Below are positions 38,429 through 47,660 of a DNA stretch of 64,000 nt, piece by piece. The position numbers and the translations under genes are program-made. Under the pieces are notes generated by a model, which did not search any database, was not told where the DNA came from, and worked only from the letters and a program-made list of their open reading frames with translations. Numbering within the stretch: the stretch's first letter is position 1; each line of letters starts with the position of its first letter. The stretch spans positions 2,418,001 to 2,482,000 of the forward strand of contig NZ_CP041036.1 of the NCBI RefSeq assembly GCF_006385555.1. The letters run 5' to 3'. The stretch comes from Shewanella polaris. GTDB lineage: Bacteria > Pseudomonadota > Gammaproteobacteria > Enterobacterales > Shewanellaceae.

Positions 38429-39553
38429 TTAACGTTGGCTAATAGGCACCACTTTACGAGGCTCACTTCCCACATAATCTGCACTTGGACGAATAATACG
38501 GTTATTTGAACGCTGCTCCATCACGTGTGCAGCCCAACCCGTTAAACGTGAACAGACAAAAATCGGCGTAAACAATTTAGTCGGAATACCCATAAAATGG
38601 TAAGCAGAAGCATGGAAGAAGTCTGCATTACAAAATAGCTTTTTGGTGTCCCACATAAACTCTTCACAGGCGACTGAAATGTCGTATAAAGAAGTATCGC
38701 CGTTTTCGTGAGCCAGTTTTTCAGACCACTTCTTAATAATCACATTACGTGGATCAGACACACTATAAATAGCATGGCCAAAGCCCATGATTTTTTCTTT
38801 GCGCTCTAACATCGATGCCATCTGTTCTTTAGCGTCTGCTGGTGAGCTAAACTTTTGGATCATATCCATCGCCGCTTCGTTAGCACCACCGTGTAGTGGA
38901 CCACGTAAAGTACCAATCGCACCAGTAACACAAGAATACATATCAGATAATGTTGAGGCACATACACGCGCGGTAAAGGTTGATGCGTTGAATTCATGCT
39001 CAGCATACAAAATCAACGACACATCCATTACCTTACGATGCATTTCTGACGGCGTTTCACCACGAAGTAATTTGAGGAAATGACCACACAAAGAATCTTC
39101 ATCTGTGGTGCAATCAATTTCTACGCCGTCATGAGTATAACGGTACCAATAACACATGATGGCCGGGAATGCGGCTAATAAGCGGTTTGCCGCTTTGTGT
39201 TGCTGAGTGAAATCGACTTCTGGCTCAAGATTACCTAAAAACGAGCAACCCGTTCGCATTACATCCATTGGATGTGCATCAGCAGGAATAAGTTTTAATA
39301 CCGACTTAAGAGCATCAGGTAAATCACGCTGTGCTTTTAATTCGGTTTTGTAAGCACTTAACTGAGCTTGGTTTGGTAACTCACCATTAAATAATAAATA
39401 AGCGACTTCTTCAAAGGTAGCGTTATCGGCTAAATCAGAGACATCGTAGCCGCAGTACGTTAGGCCTGAACCTGATTTACCAACAGTACATAATTTTGTT
39501 TCGCCAGCACTCTGACCGCGTAATCCTGCGCCTGATAATTTCTTGTCTACCAT
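38429..39553 (-). CDS. prpC: 2-methylcitrate synthase PrpC
   Basis: Condenses propionyl-CoA with oxaloacetate. 374 residues from MVDKKLSGAGLRGQSAGETK; the ATG at 39553 has AGGGA ahead of it. Citrate synthase-family signatures are GSGLTYCGYDVSDLA, LAAFPAIMCYWYRYTHDG, LRGPLHGGANEAAMDMIQK with the active-site His, MGFGHAIYSVSDPRN with the second His, and SRLTGWAAHVMEQRSNNRII. Its size and the absence of an allosteric NADH extension fit PrpC rather than GltA. Second gene of the operon. Confidence 0.96.
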   Translation of the reverse strand: MVDKKLSGAGLRGQSAGETKLCTVGKSGSGLTYCGYDVSDLADNATFEEVAYLLFNGELPNQAQLSAYKTELKAQRDLPDALKSVLKLIPADAHPMDVMRTGCSFLGNLEPEVDFTQQHKAANRLLAAFPAIMCYWYRYTHDGVEIDCTTDEDSLCGHFLKLLRGETPSEMHRKVMDVSLILYAEHEFNASTFTARVCASTLSDMYSCVTGAIGTLRGPLHGGANEAAMDMIQKFSSPADAKEQMASMLERKEKIMGFGHAIYSVSDPRNVIIKKWSEKLAHENGDTSLYDISVACEEFMWDTKKLFCNADFFHASAYHFMGIPTKLFTPIFVCSRLTGWAAHVMEQRSNNRIIRPSADYVGSEPRKVVPISQR

Positions 39554-39657
39554 GATATTTCCCTTCTTTTGCTTTTCGCGATTTAGCACTGCTAAATCGC
39601 GGTTGTAGGCTATTGTTATTTTAATTGTAATCGAGTCTTATTGTTGTACTGAGGCTG

Positions 39658-40536
39658 CTATTTATTTTTGCCTTCCGCAAACAAACTGTCTAATTTTTGT
39701 TCATAATCGTGATAACCAAGATAGTCGTATAAATCCATACGAGTTTGCATGGTATCAACCACTGCTTTTTGGTCGCCATCGGTTAAAATTGCGCTGTAAA
39801 CATTTTCAGCTGCTTTGTTCATCGCACGGAATGCACTCAATGGGTACAACACCATTGCAGCGCCCCACTCACCTAATTGTTGCTTATTCCATAATTCAGT
39901 TTGGCCAAATTCAGTAATATTAGCCAAAATAGGCACATCTAAAGCCTCAGCAAAGGCGCGATAATGCTCTTCTGTTTGAATCGCTTCAGCAAAAATACCG
40001 TCAGCACCCGCTGCCACATACGCTTTAGCACGTTCAATAGCGGCTTCTACCCTTCTTGAGCAAATGAGTCTGTGCGCGCCATAATGAAAAAGTCAGGATC
40101 GGTACGGGCATCAACGGCCGCTTTAATACGATCGACCATTTCTTCTACTGGGACAATTTCTTTATTTGGGCGATGGCCACAACGCTTTTGTGCCACTTGG
40201 TCTTCCATGTGTACCGCTGCAGCGCCGGCTTTTTCCATGTCACGAATGGTTTTGGCAATATTAAATGCCCCCCCCCAACCCGTATCAATATCCACCAGCA
40301 AAGGTAAATCACAGGCTGAAGTAATACGCTGCACATCAACAAGCACGTCAGTTAGTGATGTCATGCCTAAATCGGGGTAAACCATAAGAAGCGTTAGCCA
40401 CGCCGCCGCCAGATAAGTAAATCGCTTGATGACCAATTTGCTTTGCCATCATGGCGGCATAAGCATTAATGGTACCGACAATTTGCAGTGGTTTGTTGTT
40501 AGCTAATGCTTGACGAAATTTTTTACCTGCACTCAT
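39658..40536 (-). pseudogene. prpB: Methylisocitrate lyase PrpB, interrupted by two single-base indels
   Basis: PrpB cleaves 2-methylisocitrate to pyruvate and succinate. The full-length protein is present, but in three frames. [20 protein letters not shown] to NASYGLP is in one frame; an extra base in a four-C tract (minus strand; 40374-40377) shifts it, and [18 protein letters not shown] to RTDSFAQEG follows in the next; a missing G at 40050-40052 (GGGTAG, expected GGGGTA) shifts it back to [20 protein letters not shown]. The conserved [12 protein letters not shown] motif and the C terminus are intact. A nine-C run (40268-40276) lies in the middle. Either recent decay, slippage or sequencing error explains it. 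The start has AGAGGGA upstream. Confidence 0.85.
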
Positions 40537-40590
40537 GATATTTCCCTCTATGCAATTAAGACCGTGGACACTAACGCCACAGATAAGTCG

Positions 40591-41235
40591 TTACGATAAT
40601 TTATGTTCAATACTGTTTTTAGAATACATAATGTGGCGGCGCATCAGCATTTCGGCTAATTCTGCGTCACGATTTAAAATGGCCTGAACAATGTGTTTGT
40701 GTTCATCATAGGCAGTTGTCACACGAGGACCTGCCATGCCAAGTTGCACCCGATACATGCGCACTAAATGATAAATACCATCAAACAACATTGAAATTAG
40801 GTGTTTGTTTTTACTGCCTAAAATAATCCGATAATGAAAATCAACATCGCCAGCTTCTTGGTAATAAGACTTGCCACCTTTAACTTCATCAAAGTGAGAT
40901 TGTAATAAAGCACTTAAATCAGCAATTTCGTTATCACTCATATTTGTCGCCGCTAAACGTGCCGCCATACCTTCAAGTGATTCACGAACTTGATACAGCT
41001 CTATCAACCCTTGTGGAGATAACGCAACCACACGAGCCCCTACGTTGGCTTTTCGCTCAACAATATGGCACGACTCTAATCGGTTAATGGCTTCACGGAT
41101 CACGGCTCTACTCACGGCATACTTTGTCGACAATTCAGTTTCGCTCAATTTAGAGCCGGCCTGAATACGACCTTCGACTATATCGTCTCTAAGGGCTACA
41201 AAGGTCTTATCTGCAGAAGTAATCGGCTGGTTCAT
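40591..41235 (-). CDS. GntR/FCD-family propionate regulator (PrpQ-like)
   Basis: 214 residues. The N-terminal winged helix reads LRDDIVEGRIQAGSKLSETELSTKYAVSRAVIREAINRLES, the GntR pattern, followed by the FCD ligand domain (LIELYQVRESLEGMAARLAA, DVDFHYRIILGS). It is the first gene of the prp cluster, 54 bp before prpB, so it very likely controls the operon and itself. Propionate regulators of GntR type, named PrpQ, have been described in related bacteria, and the palindromes TTGTCGACAA upstream fit that group. The inducer, probably 2-methylcitrate, is inferred. Confidence 0.85.
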   Translation of the reverse strand: MNQPITSADKTFVALRDDIVEGRIQAGSKLSETELSTKYAVSRAVIREAINRLESCHIVERKANVGARVVALSPQGLIELYQVRESLEGMAARLAATNMSDNEIADLSALLQSHFDEVKGGKSYYQEAGDVDFHYRIILGSKNKHLISMLFDGIYHLVRMYRVQLGMAGPRVTTAYDEHKHIVQAILNRDAELAEMLMRRHIMYSKNSIEHKLS

Positions 41236-41276
41236 GCTTGTATCCTAGGCATTTAAAATTGATCTATCACAACAAG

Positions 41277-41286
41277 TTGTCGACAA
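41277..41286. promoter_or_regulatory. Operator palindrome 1 of the prp operon
   Basis: TTGTCGACAA, a perfect ten-base palindrome 41 bp before the regulator start, next to the sequence TATATT that could serve as the -10 box on the minus strand. It fits a GntR/FCD site (TNGTNNNACNA). Confidence 0.7.
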
Positions 41287-41326
41287 TATAACACCTATCG
41301 AATAGATAACAAGCAAAAAAGGCCCT

Positions 41327-41340
41327 TATTGTCGACAATA
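41327..41340. promoter_or_regulatory. Operator palindrome 2 of the prp operon
   Basis: TATTGTCGACAATA, a perfect 14-base palindrome. Its centre is 52 bp from the centre of palindrome 1, close to five helical turns, so two dimers could face the same side of the DNA. Confidence 0.7.
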
Positions 41341-41599
41341 GTTTACTTGACGAGTAAATTTTGTCTTGCACTTAATGTAGAGAGGTTTACAGGGAAGACT
41401 CCCCCTGCGACAAAATGCCGCAGATAGAGGATATTCAATTGTCGCAATGGCAAAGTTGGAGCAAAATTAATAATAGGATAACGTCAGTGGCATCCCCCTT
41501 TTAATAACTATAATTCGCTGACGTTTATTCGTTTTGGTACACACTTTGGCGTTATTTGATTGCAAACTGATTGGTCATAGATTGATGAGTTACAATTGA

Positions 41600-41731
41600 A
41601 TGTCTACTCAATGCTTGGTGACTTTACTCAGCCTCTATCTGCTATGGGAATGGGGATAGAGGCTGATTAAAGGTATCGCTTTTATTATGAATAAGATTAT
41701 TGGGCCTCTATTGATATAGAGGCCTTTTTTT
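41600..41731 (+). ncRNA. Candidate small RNA with two linked hairpins
   Basis: The 740-bp space between the prp regulator and selO has no gene, but on the plus strand it contains hairpin CAGCCTCTATC (41629-41639) with GATAGAGGCTG (41655-41665), and a terminator GGCCTCTAT (41703-41711) with ATAGAGGCC (41716-41724) followed by seven T. The two hairpins share the arm sequence GCCTCTAT, so the arms can pair in two ways. No gene on the plus strand lies downstream of the terminator, which argues for an independent short transcript. Its 5' end is not fixed; no known family is recognised. Confidence 0.35.
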
Positions 41732-41978
41732 ATTGTTTTTTTATCACTTCAATTTTACATCTAAACCCAATGAGACTAGCCCCGATTAAAGTTGTGATGA
41801 CCGCAGAGCGCATGATGGCATACATGACTAATTTAGCCGTTTATGGCTAAAAATAAACATTTAGCCACTTTAGGCTAATGATAATGTGACAGCCTAATCG
41901 TCATATATGTTGAAAAACAATCCTGACACAAGTGCTATTGAGCATGACACCAATCAAAGCCCATAGATTATCTTAACG

Positions 41979-43712
41979 TTACGACGAGCAGCTTAAATGC
42001 GAACAACCACCTACCCCAAAGAATTCAGATGCCTTGATTCGATAGTATTTGTCCTCAACGTCCTGGGACTGCTCAGCGTAAGGCTGCGTCATAACGTCCT
42101 GTAGTTCTCGAACCAGCGAATAATTGCCAACACTGGCTTGTTGATAAGCAGGCACCAGCAACCACTCTCGCAAGGTATATTTAGGGTTAACGAGTTTCAT
42201 CTGCGAAGCGATCTCATCACGGCTACGTGGCTTCTTATTCGTGTCGCTAGCACTGCCTAGCAATGATTGCCATTGTGTCAGCCAAGCAGACCAACGCTGC
42301 TCGAATCCTTTTGGCGCTTGCGATAAGTCGCGGTAGAAACTTTTTGTCAGTGGGCCAATATCATCAGGCAGCGACGAAAGCTCACGGAAAAACAGGGTGT
42401 AATCCACTGGCGTTTGCAGCATAAGCGTTTCAAGCTCATTAAATAGCGCTGTATCAAAAGTGCTAAGTCCAAGTTTAGCCGCCCACATCTGCTCCATTTT
42501 TGCTTCCATCTCAGCTGAAAAGCCATTAACCAACTGCTGGAGCTGTTCTAGATAATCTGGTTTAGACATCAGTAATGGGCTTAGTGCCGAGCAAAACATC
42601 AAGAAATTACGTTCTGCAGCTACACCTTGATTAAGAAAAGCGAAATGCTGACCGCCACCCGTCCAAGGTTGATATTGTGGGTTAAACACATCGCAGAATC
42701 CGAATGGACCGTAATCGAGAGTGAAGCCACCAGCGGCACAGTTATCGCTATTAAAGTTACCCTGACAGTAACCAACACGGATCCAGTTCGCTATCAATGA
42801 CGTCAGACGACTACGGAACTCGCGCGCCAACAAAAGCACTTTTTCTTCATTAGTGAGTTGTTGGTCGATAACATCAGCGTATTCACGGTCAACTAAATGC
42901 AACATCAACTGTTCAAGCTCTGCCATCGCTTGAGGGTGTTCTTGCTTACGGGCGCGGCGACCGAATAGCTCAAGTTGACCAACCCGAATAAACGAGGGTG
43001 CCACACGCGTCGAGATAGCAACAGCCTCGGTGATCATTTGGTCAGGATCTTGTGCGTTAGAGCCCTCAGAATACCAAGGCCGCTGGACAGTCTCGGTTTT
43101 AGACACATACAAACTCAGCGAACGAGACGTTGGCACGCCAAGCGCGTGCATGTGCTCTTGTGCGAGAAACTCACGTACACTAGAGCGCAACACCGCGCGA
43201 CCGTCTGCACCACGGCAATATGGCGTGCGGCCACCACCTTTAAGCTGCATTTCCCAGCGTTTATCGTTAATCACTGCTTCTAGCACAGAAACCGCTCGAC
43301 CATCGCCGTAGCCATTACCCGTTCTGAACGGACATTGTTGGATGTATTCGGTACCAAAAATAGACAGTGCATATCCACATGCCCACCCAACCTTGCTCAT
43401 TGGCTCAGGAACGTTTGAAAGGTCGCCGGAGAATAAGCTCATAAAATCGGCAAACTGCGCCATGCTGTCGGCAAAACCCAATTCAGCAAAGAAGCTGTTG
43501 CTGTGTGCTACATACTCTGGGGTTTCAATCGGTGTTGGTTTAACAGGCACATAGTGGCCCGAAAACACTTGTCGTGGCGCATGGTCGACGCCGTTTGATG
43601 TTGCGTCAGGATCACTGTTAAGCGTGTCCATCAACGAGTAATTGACCAATTTAGCGAGATCGTCGACTGTCTCGACAGTAACGGGAGTTTGCTGGGACTG
43701 TTGATTAGTCAT
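41979..43712 (-). CDS. selO: Protein adenylyltransferase SelO (YdiU/UPF0061), long form
   Basis: Pseudokinase-fold enzyme that transfers AMP from ATP to Ser, Thr or Tyr of proteins. 577 residues, longer than the usual 480 of E. coli YdiU. Signatures: [29 protein letters not shown] with Lys158, [11 protein letters not shown] with Asn/Asp 319-324, and the metal-binding [12 protein letters not shown] around Asp333. It ends in [12 protein letters not shown]; in E. coli the C-terminal CSS takes part in a redox switch. AAGG lies upstream of the ATG. The gene looks richer in G+C than most of the window. It may be acquired; the repeat block 43972-48178 begins next to its start. Confidence 0.93.
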   Translation of the reverse strand: MTNQQSQQTPVTVETVDDLAKLVNYSLMDTLNSDPDATSNGVDHAPRQVFSGHYVPVKPTPIETPEYVAHSNSFFAELGFADSMAQFADFMSLFSGDLSNVPEPMSKVGWACGYALSIFGTEYIQQCPFRTGNGYGDGRAVSVLEAVINDKRWEMQLKGGGRTPYCRGADGRAVLRSSVREFLAQEHMHALGVPTSRSLSLYVSKTETVQRPWYSEGSNAQDPDQMITEAVAISTRVAPSFIRVGQLELFGRRARKQEHPQAMAELEQLMLHLVDREYADVIDQQLTNEEKVLLLAREFRSRLTSLIANWIRVGYCQGNFNSDNCAAGGFTLDYGPFGFCDVFNPQYQPWTGGGQHFAFLNQGVAAERNFLMFCSALSPLLMSKPDYLEQLQQLVNGFSAEMEAKMEQMWAAKLGLSTFDTALFNELETLMLQTPVDYTLFFRELSSLPDDIGPLTKSFYRDLSQAPKGFEQRWSAWLTQWQSLLGSASDTNKKPRSRDEIASQMKLVNPKYTLREWLLVPAYQQASVGNYSLVRELQDVMTQPYAEQSQDVEDKYYRIKASEFFGVGGCSHLSCSS

Positions 43713-43971
43713 AGGGATACCTTGTTGTTTGAGTCGAAGGGTTGTTCATAACTTGATGGTTTATCGTGTCGACGATTATTCGATTTGTTCTATGTCTGGG
43801 AGCGGATCTTTTCAGCATATAATGTCGAAGGCCTGCGCTGTGATATTTGAAAGAGTCTGAGATAAATGGATGGTACCGACACCCATGGTAACGACTCGTT
43901 GTAGTAATGGAAAGCTTAGCTTGCTTCATCTGCAATGTATCTATTTTATCATATTGTACATAGTATCTGAT

Positions 43972-44322
43972 TTATGGCCTGCGACCACTAACGTCGTGAC
44001 GCTTCACCCACACCAGATTTATCAAACTTCGTTTGAATTAGATCGCAAGGTTCCACCCTGCACGGGCCAAAAGGGGATCAACAGCAATCCCCTCTTGGAT
44101 CACCCTTGCCGTTCCGGCAACATTTTCGCTATTTACAAAACAACAGCTGCGAAAAGGTCGCCATGGGGATTGATCCAGCTTTTGACTTTATTGGGTAACT
44201 GCCTCAGCCTTATTCGAAAATGCTAACGCTTCCGATGGTACATCCTGTACCGCGAAAGCTAGCCTGACATCCATGTCAGGACTCACGCTATTTTCTTCAA
44301 CGGCCTTAAGTTCAGGGTTGAA
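43972..44322 (+). repeat. Large structured repeat, copy A (direct)
   Basis: A repeat family of three full copies. From the GGCCTG end, conserved blocks are GGCC-N-ACTAACGTCGT, GCTTCACCCACACCAGA, TTCGAAAATGCTAACGCTTC, CGAAAGCT and CGCTATTTTCTTCAAC. Between them stand hairpins of different sequence but kept pairing: here CCAAAAGGGGAT with ATCCCCTCTTGG (44067-44098), GGTACA with TGTACC (44237-44251), and CCTGACAT with ATGTCAGG (44263-44280). Compared with copy B, about 70 extra bases with a small TCAAAC/GTTTGA hairpin lie after ACCAGA. It holds no credible ORF. Confidence 0.8.
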
Positions 44323-44381
44323 TCACACCAATTGCGAGCAAGGTATGCAAATCATTTAATTGCCCCAAAGCTTGTTTAGGT

Positions 44382-44666
44382 TTATGGCCTGTGGCCACTA
44401 ACGTCGTGGCGCTTCACCCACACCAGACCAAGAGGAAACCAACGGCTGTTCCCTCTTGGAACGCCCAGCCGCCCCGCAACATTTTCAAACAGCGAAAAGG
44501 TCGCCATGGGGATTGATCCAGCTTTTGACTTTATTGGGTAACGGCCTCAGCTTTATTCGAAAATGCTAACGCTTCCGATAGGCCATCCCTGGCCAACGAA
44601 AGCTAGCCTGACGTCCTGTCAGCCTCACGCTATTTTCTTCAACAGCCTCAAGTTCAGAGTTAAATT
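44382..44666 (+). repeat. Large structured repeat, copy B (direct)
   Basis: Same order of conserved blocks as copy A, with an exact match around GGTCGCCATGGGGATTGATC. The hairpins are CCAAGAGG with CCTCTTGG (44428-44459), GGCCA with TGGCC (44581-44594) and CTGAC with GTCAG (44608-44622). Arms differ from copy A in sequence and still pair. Confidence 0.8.
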
Positions 44667-44894
44667 TATCCATTCCCAATCATGGCTTCTGACTCATTTA
44701 TGGACATTTCCGAGTTGCGATGAACAAGTGCAGCTGAACTTTCTGATAACTTATTCTATGCCAAACACATCAATTGACTACAAAGTAGTGGCCAGCTTTG
44801 CTAAGACACTACAATAGCTTTAAGTTACTTGTAATGATGGCAGTATGGAAAAGTTTATGCTCGGTAATTCTTTAAACACAAATTAATTGTAAAT

Positions 44895-45641
44895 TTAGCG
44901 TACCTTTGGCAATGAAGGTGATATCCGGCCAATATTCAAGTGCCAATGGTAACCACTGGTCTCAGAGGCCGAAATCAGGAGCTTATTCTTTGGCAATTGC
45001 CGCTCCTTGATGAGATAAACCTTGGGGCCTTGCTCTTGATTGTTATAGGTGCTGCCTCCTACAGGTAACAGGTTGATACTCAGCGGATTGGCTCCCCATT
45101 CCTTTAAGTACGCTCCCATATTTGTAGCATCCTTAGACCAACGGATGTCATGTATGACTTTGGTATGCCAGTTCCCACCGTACACTATCAGTCTAGATTC
45201 ATGGCCTAGATAAGATTTTAGCCTGTTAGCCATTCTCAATGATCTTGGATTCTCATGGTCATCAAAAAGAACCAAAGTAAGGCCATACTTCTTTAACGGG
45301 AGTAGTCCCTTTAAAAGCTCAAACATAGCTTCACTAGTTTTGCCTGTGTGAAGCTTATTCCATTGGTAACTAGAAGTGATGTTCTCCTCAAATCTACTGG
45401 AATTTCCACTTACATCAGTTTGAGAATTCAGCAGCTCAACGGCTAGAGTAACTGGCCCTTTTTTCAATTGATTACAGACGATGTTTTCAATCCATTGAGG
45501 AGTCTCGACACTCCCATGAATTTCACCTAGTAGCAAAGGACGACTATTATCGATTACTGCCTCTAGCTCTGCAGGTAAAGGTTCGCAGGCCCAAGAAGTT
45601 ATTGGTAGACAGGCTAAACTTATTAAAATCCATAATCGCAT
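44895..45641 (-). CDS. ChaN-like exported protein (Tiki/haem-binding uptake superfamily)
   Basis: 248 residues from the ATG at 45641, six bases past AAAGGAG. A signal peptide (MRLWILISLACLPITSWA) is cut just before Cys-Glu-Pro, so it is either periplasmic or, if Cys is lipidated, membrane-bound; the cut site is not a strong lipobox. The segment LLLGEIHGSVETPQWIENIV is the ChaN/TraB/Tiki-type active site with the GEIHG motif, and YGGNWHTKVIH is the second conserved His block. ChaN of Campylobacter binds haem; other members are metalloproteases or unknown. No iron genes are near. It lies between inverted copies of the large repeat. Confidence 0.65.
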   Translation of the reverse strand: MRLWILISLACLPITSWACEPLPAELEAVIDNSRPLLLGEIHGSVETPQWIENIVCNQLKKGPVTLAVELLNSQTDVSGNSSRFEENITSSYQWNKLHTGKTSEAMFELLKGLLPLKKYGLTLVLFDDHENPRSLRMANRLKSYLGHESRLIVYGGNWHTKVIHDIRWSKDATNMGAYLKEWGANPLSINLLPVGGSTYNNQEQGPKVYLIKERQLPKNKLLISASETSGYHWHLNIGRISPSLPKVR

Positions 45642-45894
45642 AACAGACTCCTTTCTAATCATTTAATATAGTCTATAGGCTCGATGTTGAGTATTCAGTG
45701 ATTTTTTATCACTAAATACTGTATGGCAAACATAATTAGCTGAAGACTACTCAGCCTGGTTAGTTAACACACTTTGGGGCAGAAATAATTTACGTATCTA
45801 GGCTTATTTCTGGACAGAAACGGTTTAGGATAATTACTGATAACCAGAAATTCACATTAGTTCATGTATTGCAAATAAGTTAACTAATGCCTCT

Positions 45895-46500
45895 TTATGC
45901 ATATTCACCTGTACCTGATTGCTCTTGAATAGCCTTTAATTGCTGGAGTTGACGACCCTCGAATTTTACGAACTCAAGTGCTTCGACTAAAGCAGTTGTT
46001 GCGATTCCTACAATTTGGTTTTTATACAAAGATATCATGGGCAACTCAGGTCTATGCCCCAGCGAGATTACATCTCCAACTGTATGGTCTCTTATCAAAG
46101 TTTCAAGATTTCCGTGCGCGCTGCGGCACAGGTAAGCATAAAATCCAGAATACAAATTAGACTCTCCCGCCAACTTGAATTTTTGCCAGATTTTCATACT
46201 ATCACCCTTAACATTCTCACCTGACATTTTGGCTTGATAGACTTCAAATGATTTGTTCATTTCTTCAACGTGGGCAGAACTAAATTTTGTACACATTAAG
46301 TCTATATATGACTCAAGAGCACTGCGCATAATTATTGGTACTGAAGCAGGTTTACCCCTTTCACAAAGATAGTAAGAATCCGAACATAGCTCTGTTACAC
46401 GAGTTGCTAGCAGCAACACATATTTCTGTTGCAAATCATAATACTCAATATTAGAAAATGCTTCATATTGCAAGCGGCTAACACTTAACCATTTATCCAT
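45895..46500 (-). CDS. DUF5677-like, HEPN-type helical protein
   Basis: 201 residues, all helical, no signal. The segments LLATRVTELCSDSYYLCERG and PIIMRSALESYIDLMCTKF, and the later YLCRSAHGNLETLI (RSAHGN at 126-131), resemble the DUF5677 group, in which a conserved Arg-x-x-His lies in a helical bundle similar to HEPN ribonucleases. An RNase role is a guess. It lies between inverted copies of the large repeat, next to ChaN-like and zinc-ribbon genes. It is separated by about 250 bp from the former, so not clearly in one operon. The base composition is AT-rich. Confidence 0.5.
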   Translation of the reverse strand: MDKWLSVSRLQYEAFSNIEYYDLQQKYVLLLATRVTELCSDSYYLCERGKPASVPIIMRSALESYIDLMCTKFSSAHVEEMNKSFEVYQAKMSGENVKGDSMKIWQKFKLAGESNLYSGFYAYLCRSAHGNLETLIRDHTVGDVISLGHRPELPMISLYKNQIVGIATTALVEALEFVKFEGRQLQQLKAIQEQSGTGEYA

Positions 46501-46628
46501 TAGCTAACTATCCCACGTTTCATATGCATGTAGCCTTGTTAGGCGATTTTCCAGAGAGTCTCAAGTTAAGTTTTGTAAGACTGTTAGATCTATGAACTCA
46601 CTCTAATAAACATGACCAATGTTAATTT

Positions 46629-47501
46629 CTAGGTACTTAAAGCTAGTACGCCTAATGTAGCAAGTACGGCTATAAGCATCCAAAACTTAGATGATTTAGT
46701 TTTCTTAGGCTCAGGTGGAGTAGTGTTTTGTATTGGGTTCAAGCCGAGTTCTACAAGAACTTCTGTATTTCTATCATGCTCAATTTCTCTCAATAATTCT
46801 GCTTCTTCATTTAATTCAGCCTTGTAACGCTTAATAATTGTATCTAACGATACATCTAACAAGTGACAGTAACTCTTAGCTGTGTGAGTATCTTTAATTA
46901 AATCGTATACATTATCTGGATCAGTAGTAAGTTGATTAATCAACATAAATTGGGGTCTACATATCGTGTGCTTCATCGTGTATCCGTCTATTACACAATT
47001 ACGCCCATAACCAGTGACAACGAAACCGGCTACTAACTCAGCTAAAGGTGTTTTATCTTGGCTTTTATCGCGCTTTACCTGTCTTAACATAGACTCATAG
47101 GCCGAATATACCTTATCCCAATCTTGCATCTCTGTGGCAGCAACTAAATCAGTTTGCGACTCCCTCCATCTTGCATCGGCAATTGAAACATTTACTTCAT
47201 CCACTTCCCATTCTTTTGCCAAATCTTTACGTGCATTCAATACTCCTTTATTGCCCTCATACCAGTCATTCCAACAACCATCAGCTAGAGCTTTTAGCTC
47301 TTCTAGAAGAAATAAATCACCCTCGCGGTACAGGCGTTGCTCACCAGATAATGGATCTTTTCTAGGATATATGGACTTCTTACAAGATTTACAATTTGCT
47401 TTACGTTTAGGTATTGTATCCAGCTCAAAGTCACAGTATGGGCATTTAGACCTAGTACCACTAGAAGCTGCAAGCTCTTTTAATTGTTCTTTCCTTTTCA
47501 T
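46629..47501 (-). CDS. Zinc-ribbon protein with C-terminal membrane anchor, unknown
   Basis: 290 residues that I do not recognise. A zinc ribbon occupies the N terminus (C20, C23, C37, C40; CPYCDFEL and NCKSCKKSIYPR), the centre is charged and helical with EELKALADGCWNDWYEGN and LAKEWEVDEVNVSIADARWR, and residues 272-288 (FWMLIAVLATLGVLALS) form a single membrane helix at the very end. This makes it a tail-anchored protein with a nucleic-acid- or protein-binding ribbon facing the cytoplasm. It is the first gene of the trio between the inverted large repeats, and its role is unknown. Confidence 0.5.
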   Translation of the reverse strand: MKRKEQLKELAASSGTRSKCPYCDFELDTIPKRKANCKSCKKSIYPRKDPLSGEQRLYREGDLFLLEELKALADGCWNDWYEGNKGVLNARKDLAKEWEVDEVNVSIADARWRESQTDLVAATEMQDWDKVYSAYESMLRQVKRDKSQDKTPLAELVAGFVVTGYGRNCVIDGYTMKHTICRPQFMLINQLTTDPDNVYDLIKDTHTAKSYCHLLDVSLDTIIKRYKAELNEEAELLREIEHDRNTEVLVELGLNPIQNTTPPEPKKTKSSKFWMLIAVLATLGVLALST

Positions 47502-47660
47502 ACAAATTTCGCACCCAATGATTGATTTAAACCGAACTTACGTCAGCGTCCTACATTAGAAAAAATTGGTCAATCAGAACACACTAGTTTAGTGAAGATA
47601 ATCTACTCTAAACCATTTAGGGACATAAACGTGTCAGATACACTGACTTTAAAAGGGACA

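Noticed and set aside
40268..40276. The nine-C run as a third frameshift in prpB
   Set aside because: The frame on both sides reads GWGGAF correctly, so the run length fits the protein; it is slippage-prone but not a lesion here.
43705..43935. Minus-strand frame of 76 codons upstream of selO
   Set aside because: It overlaps the start and leader of selO in another frame and looks random in composition.
43870..44817. Open frames inside repeat copies A and B
   Set aside because: They consist of repeat DNA, have no ribosome site and no protein-like composition.
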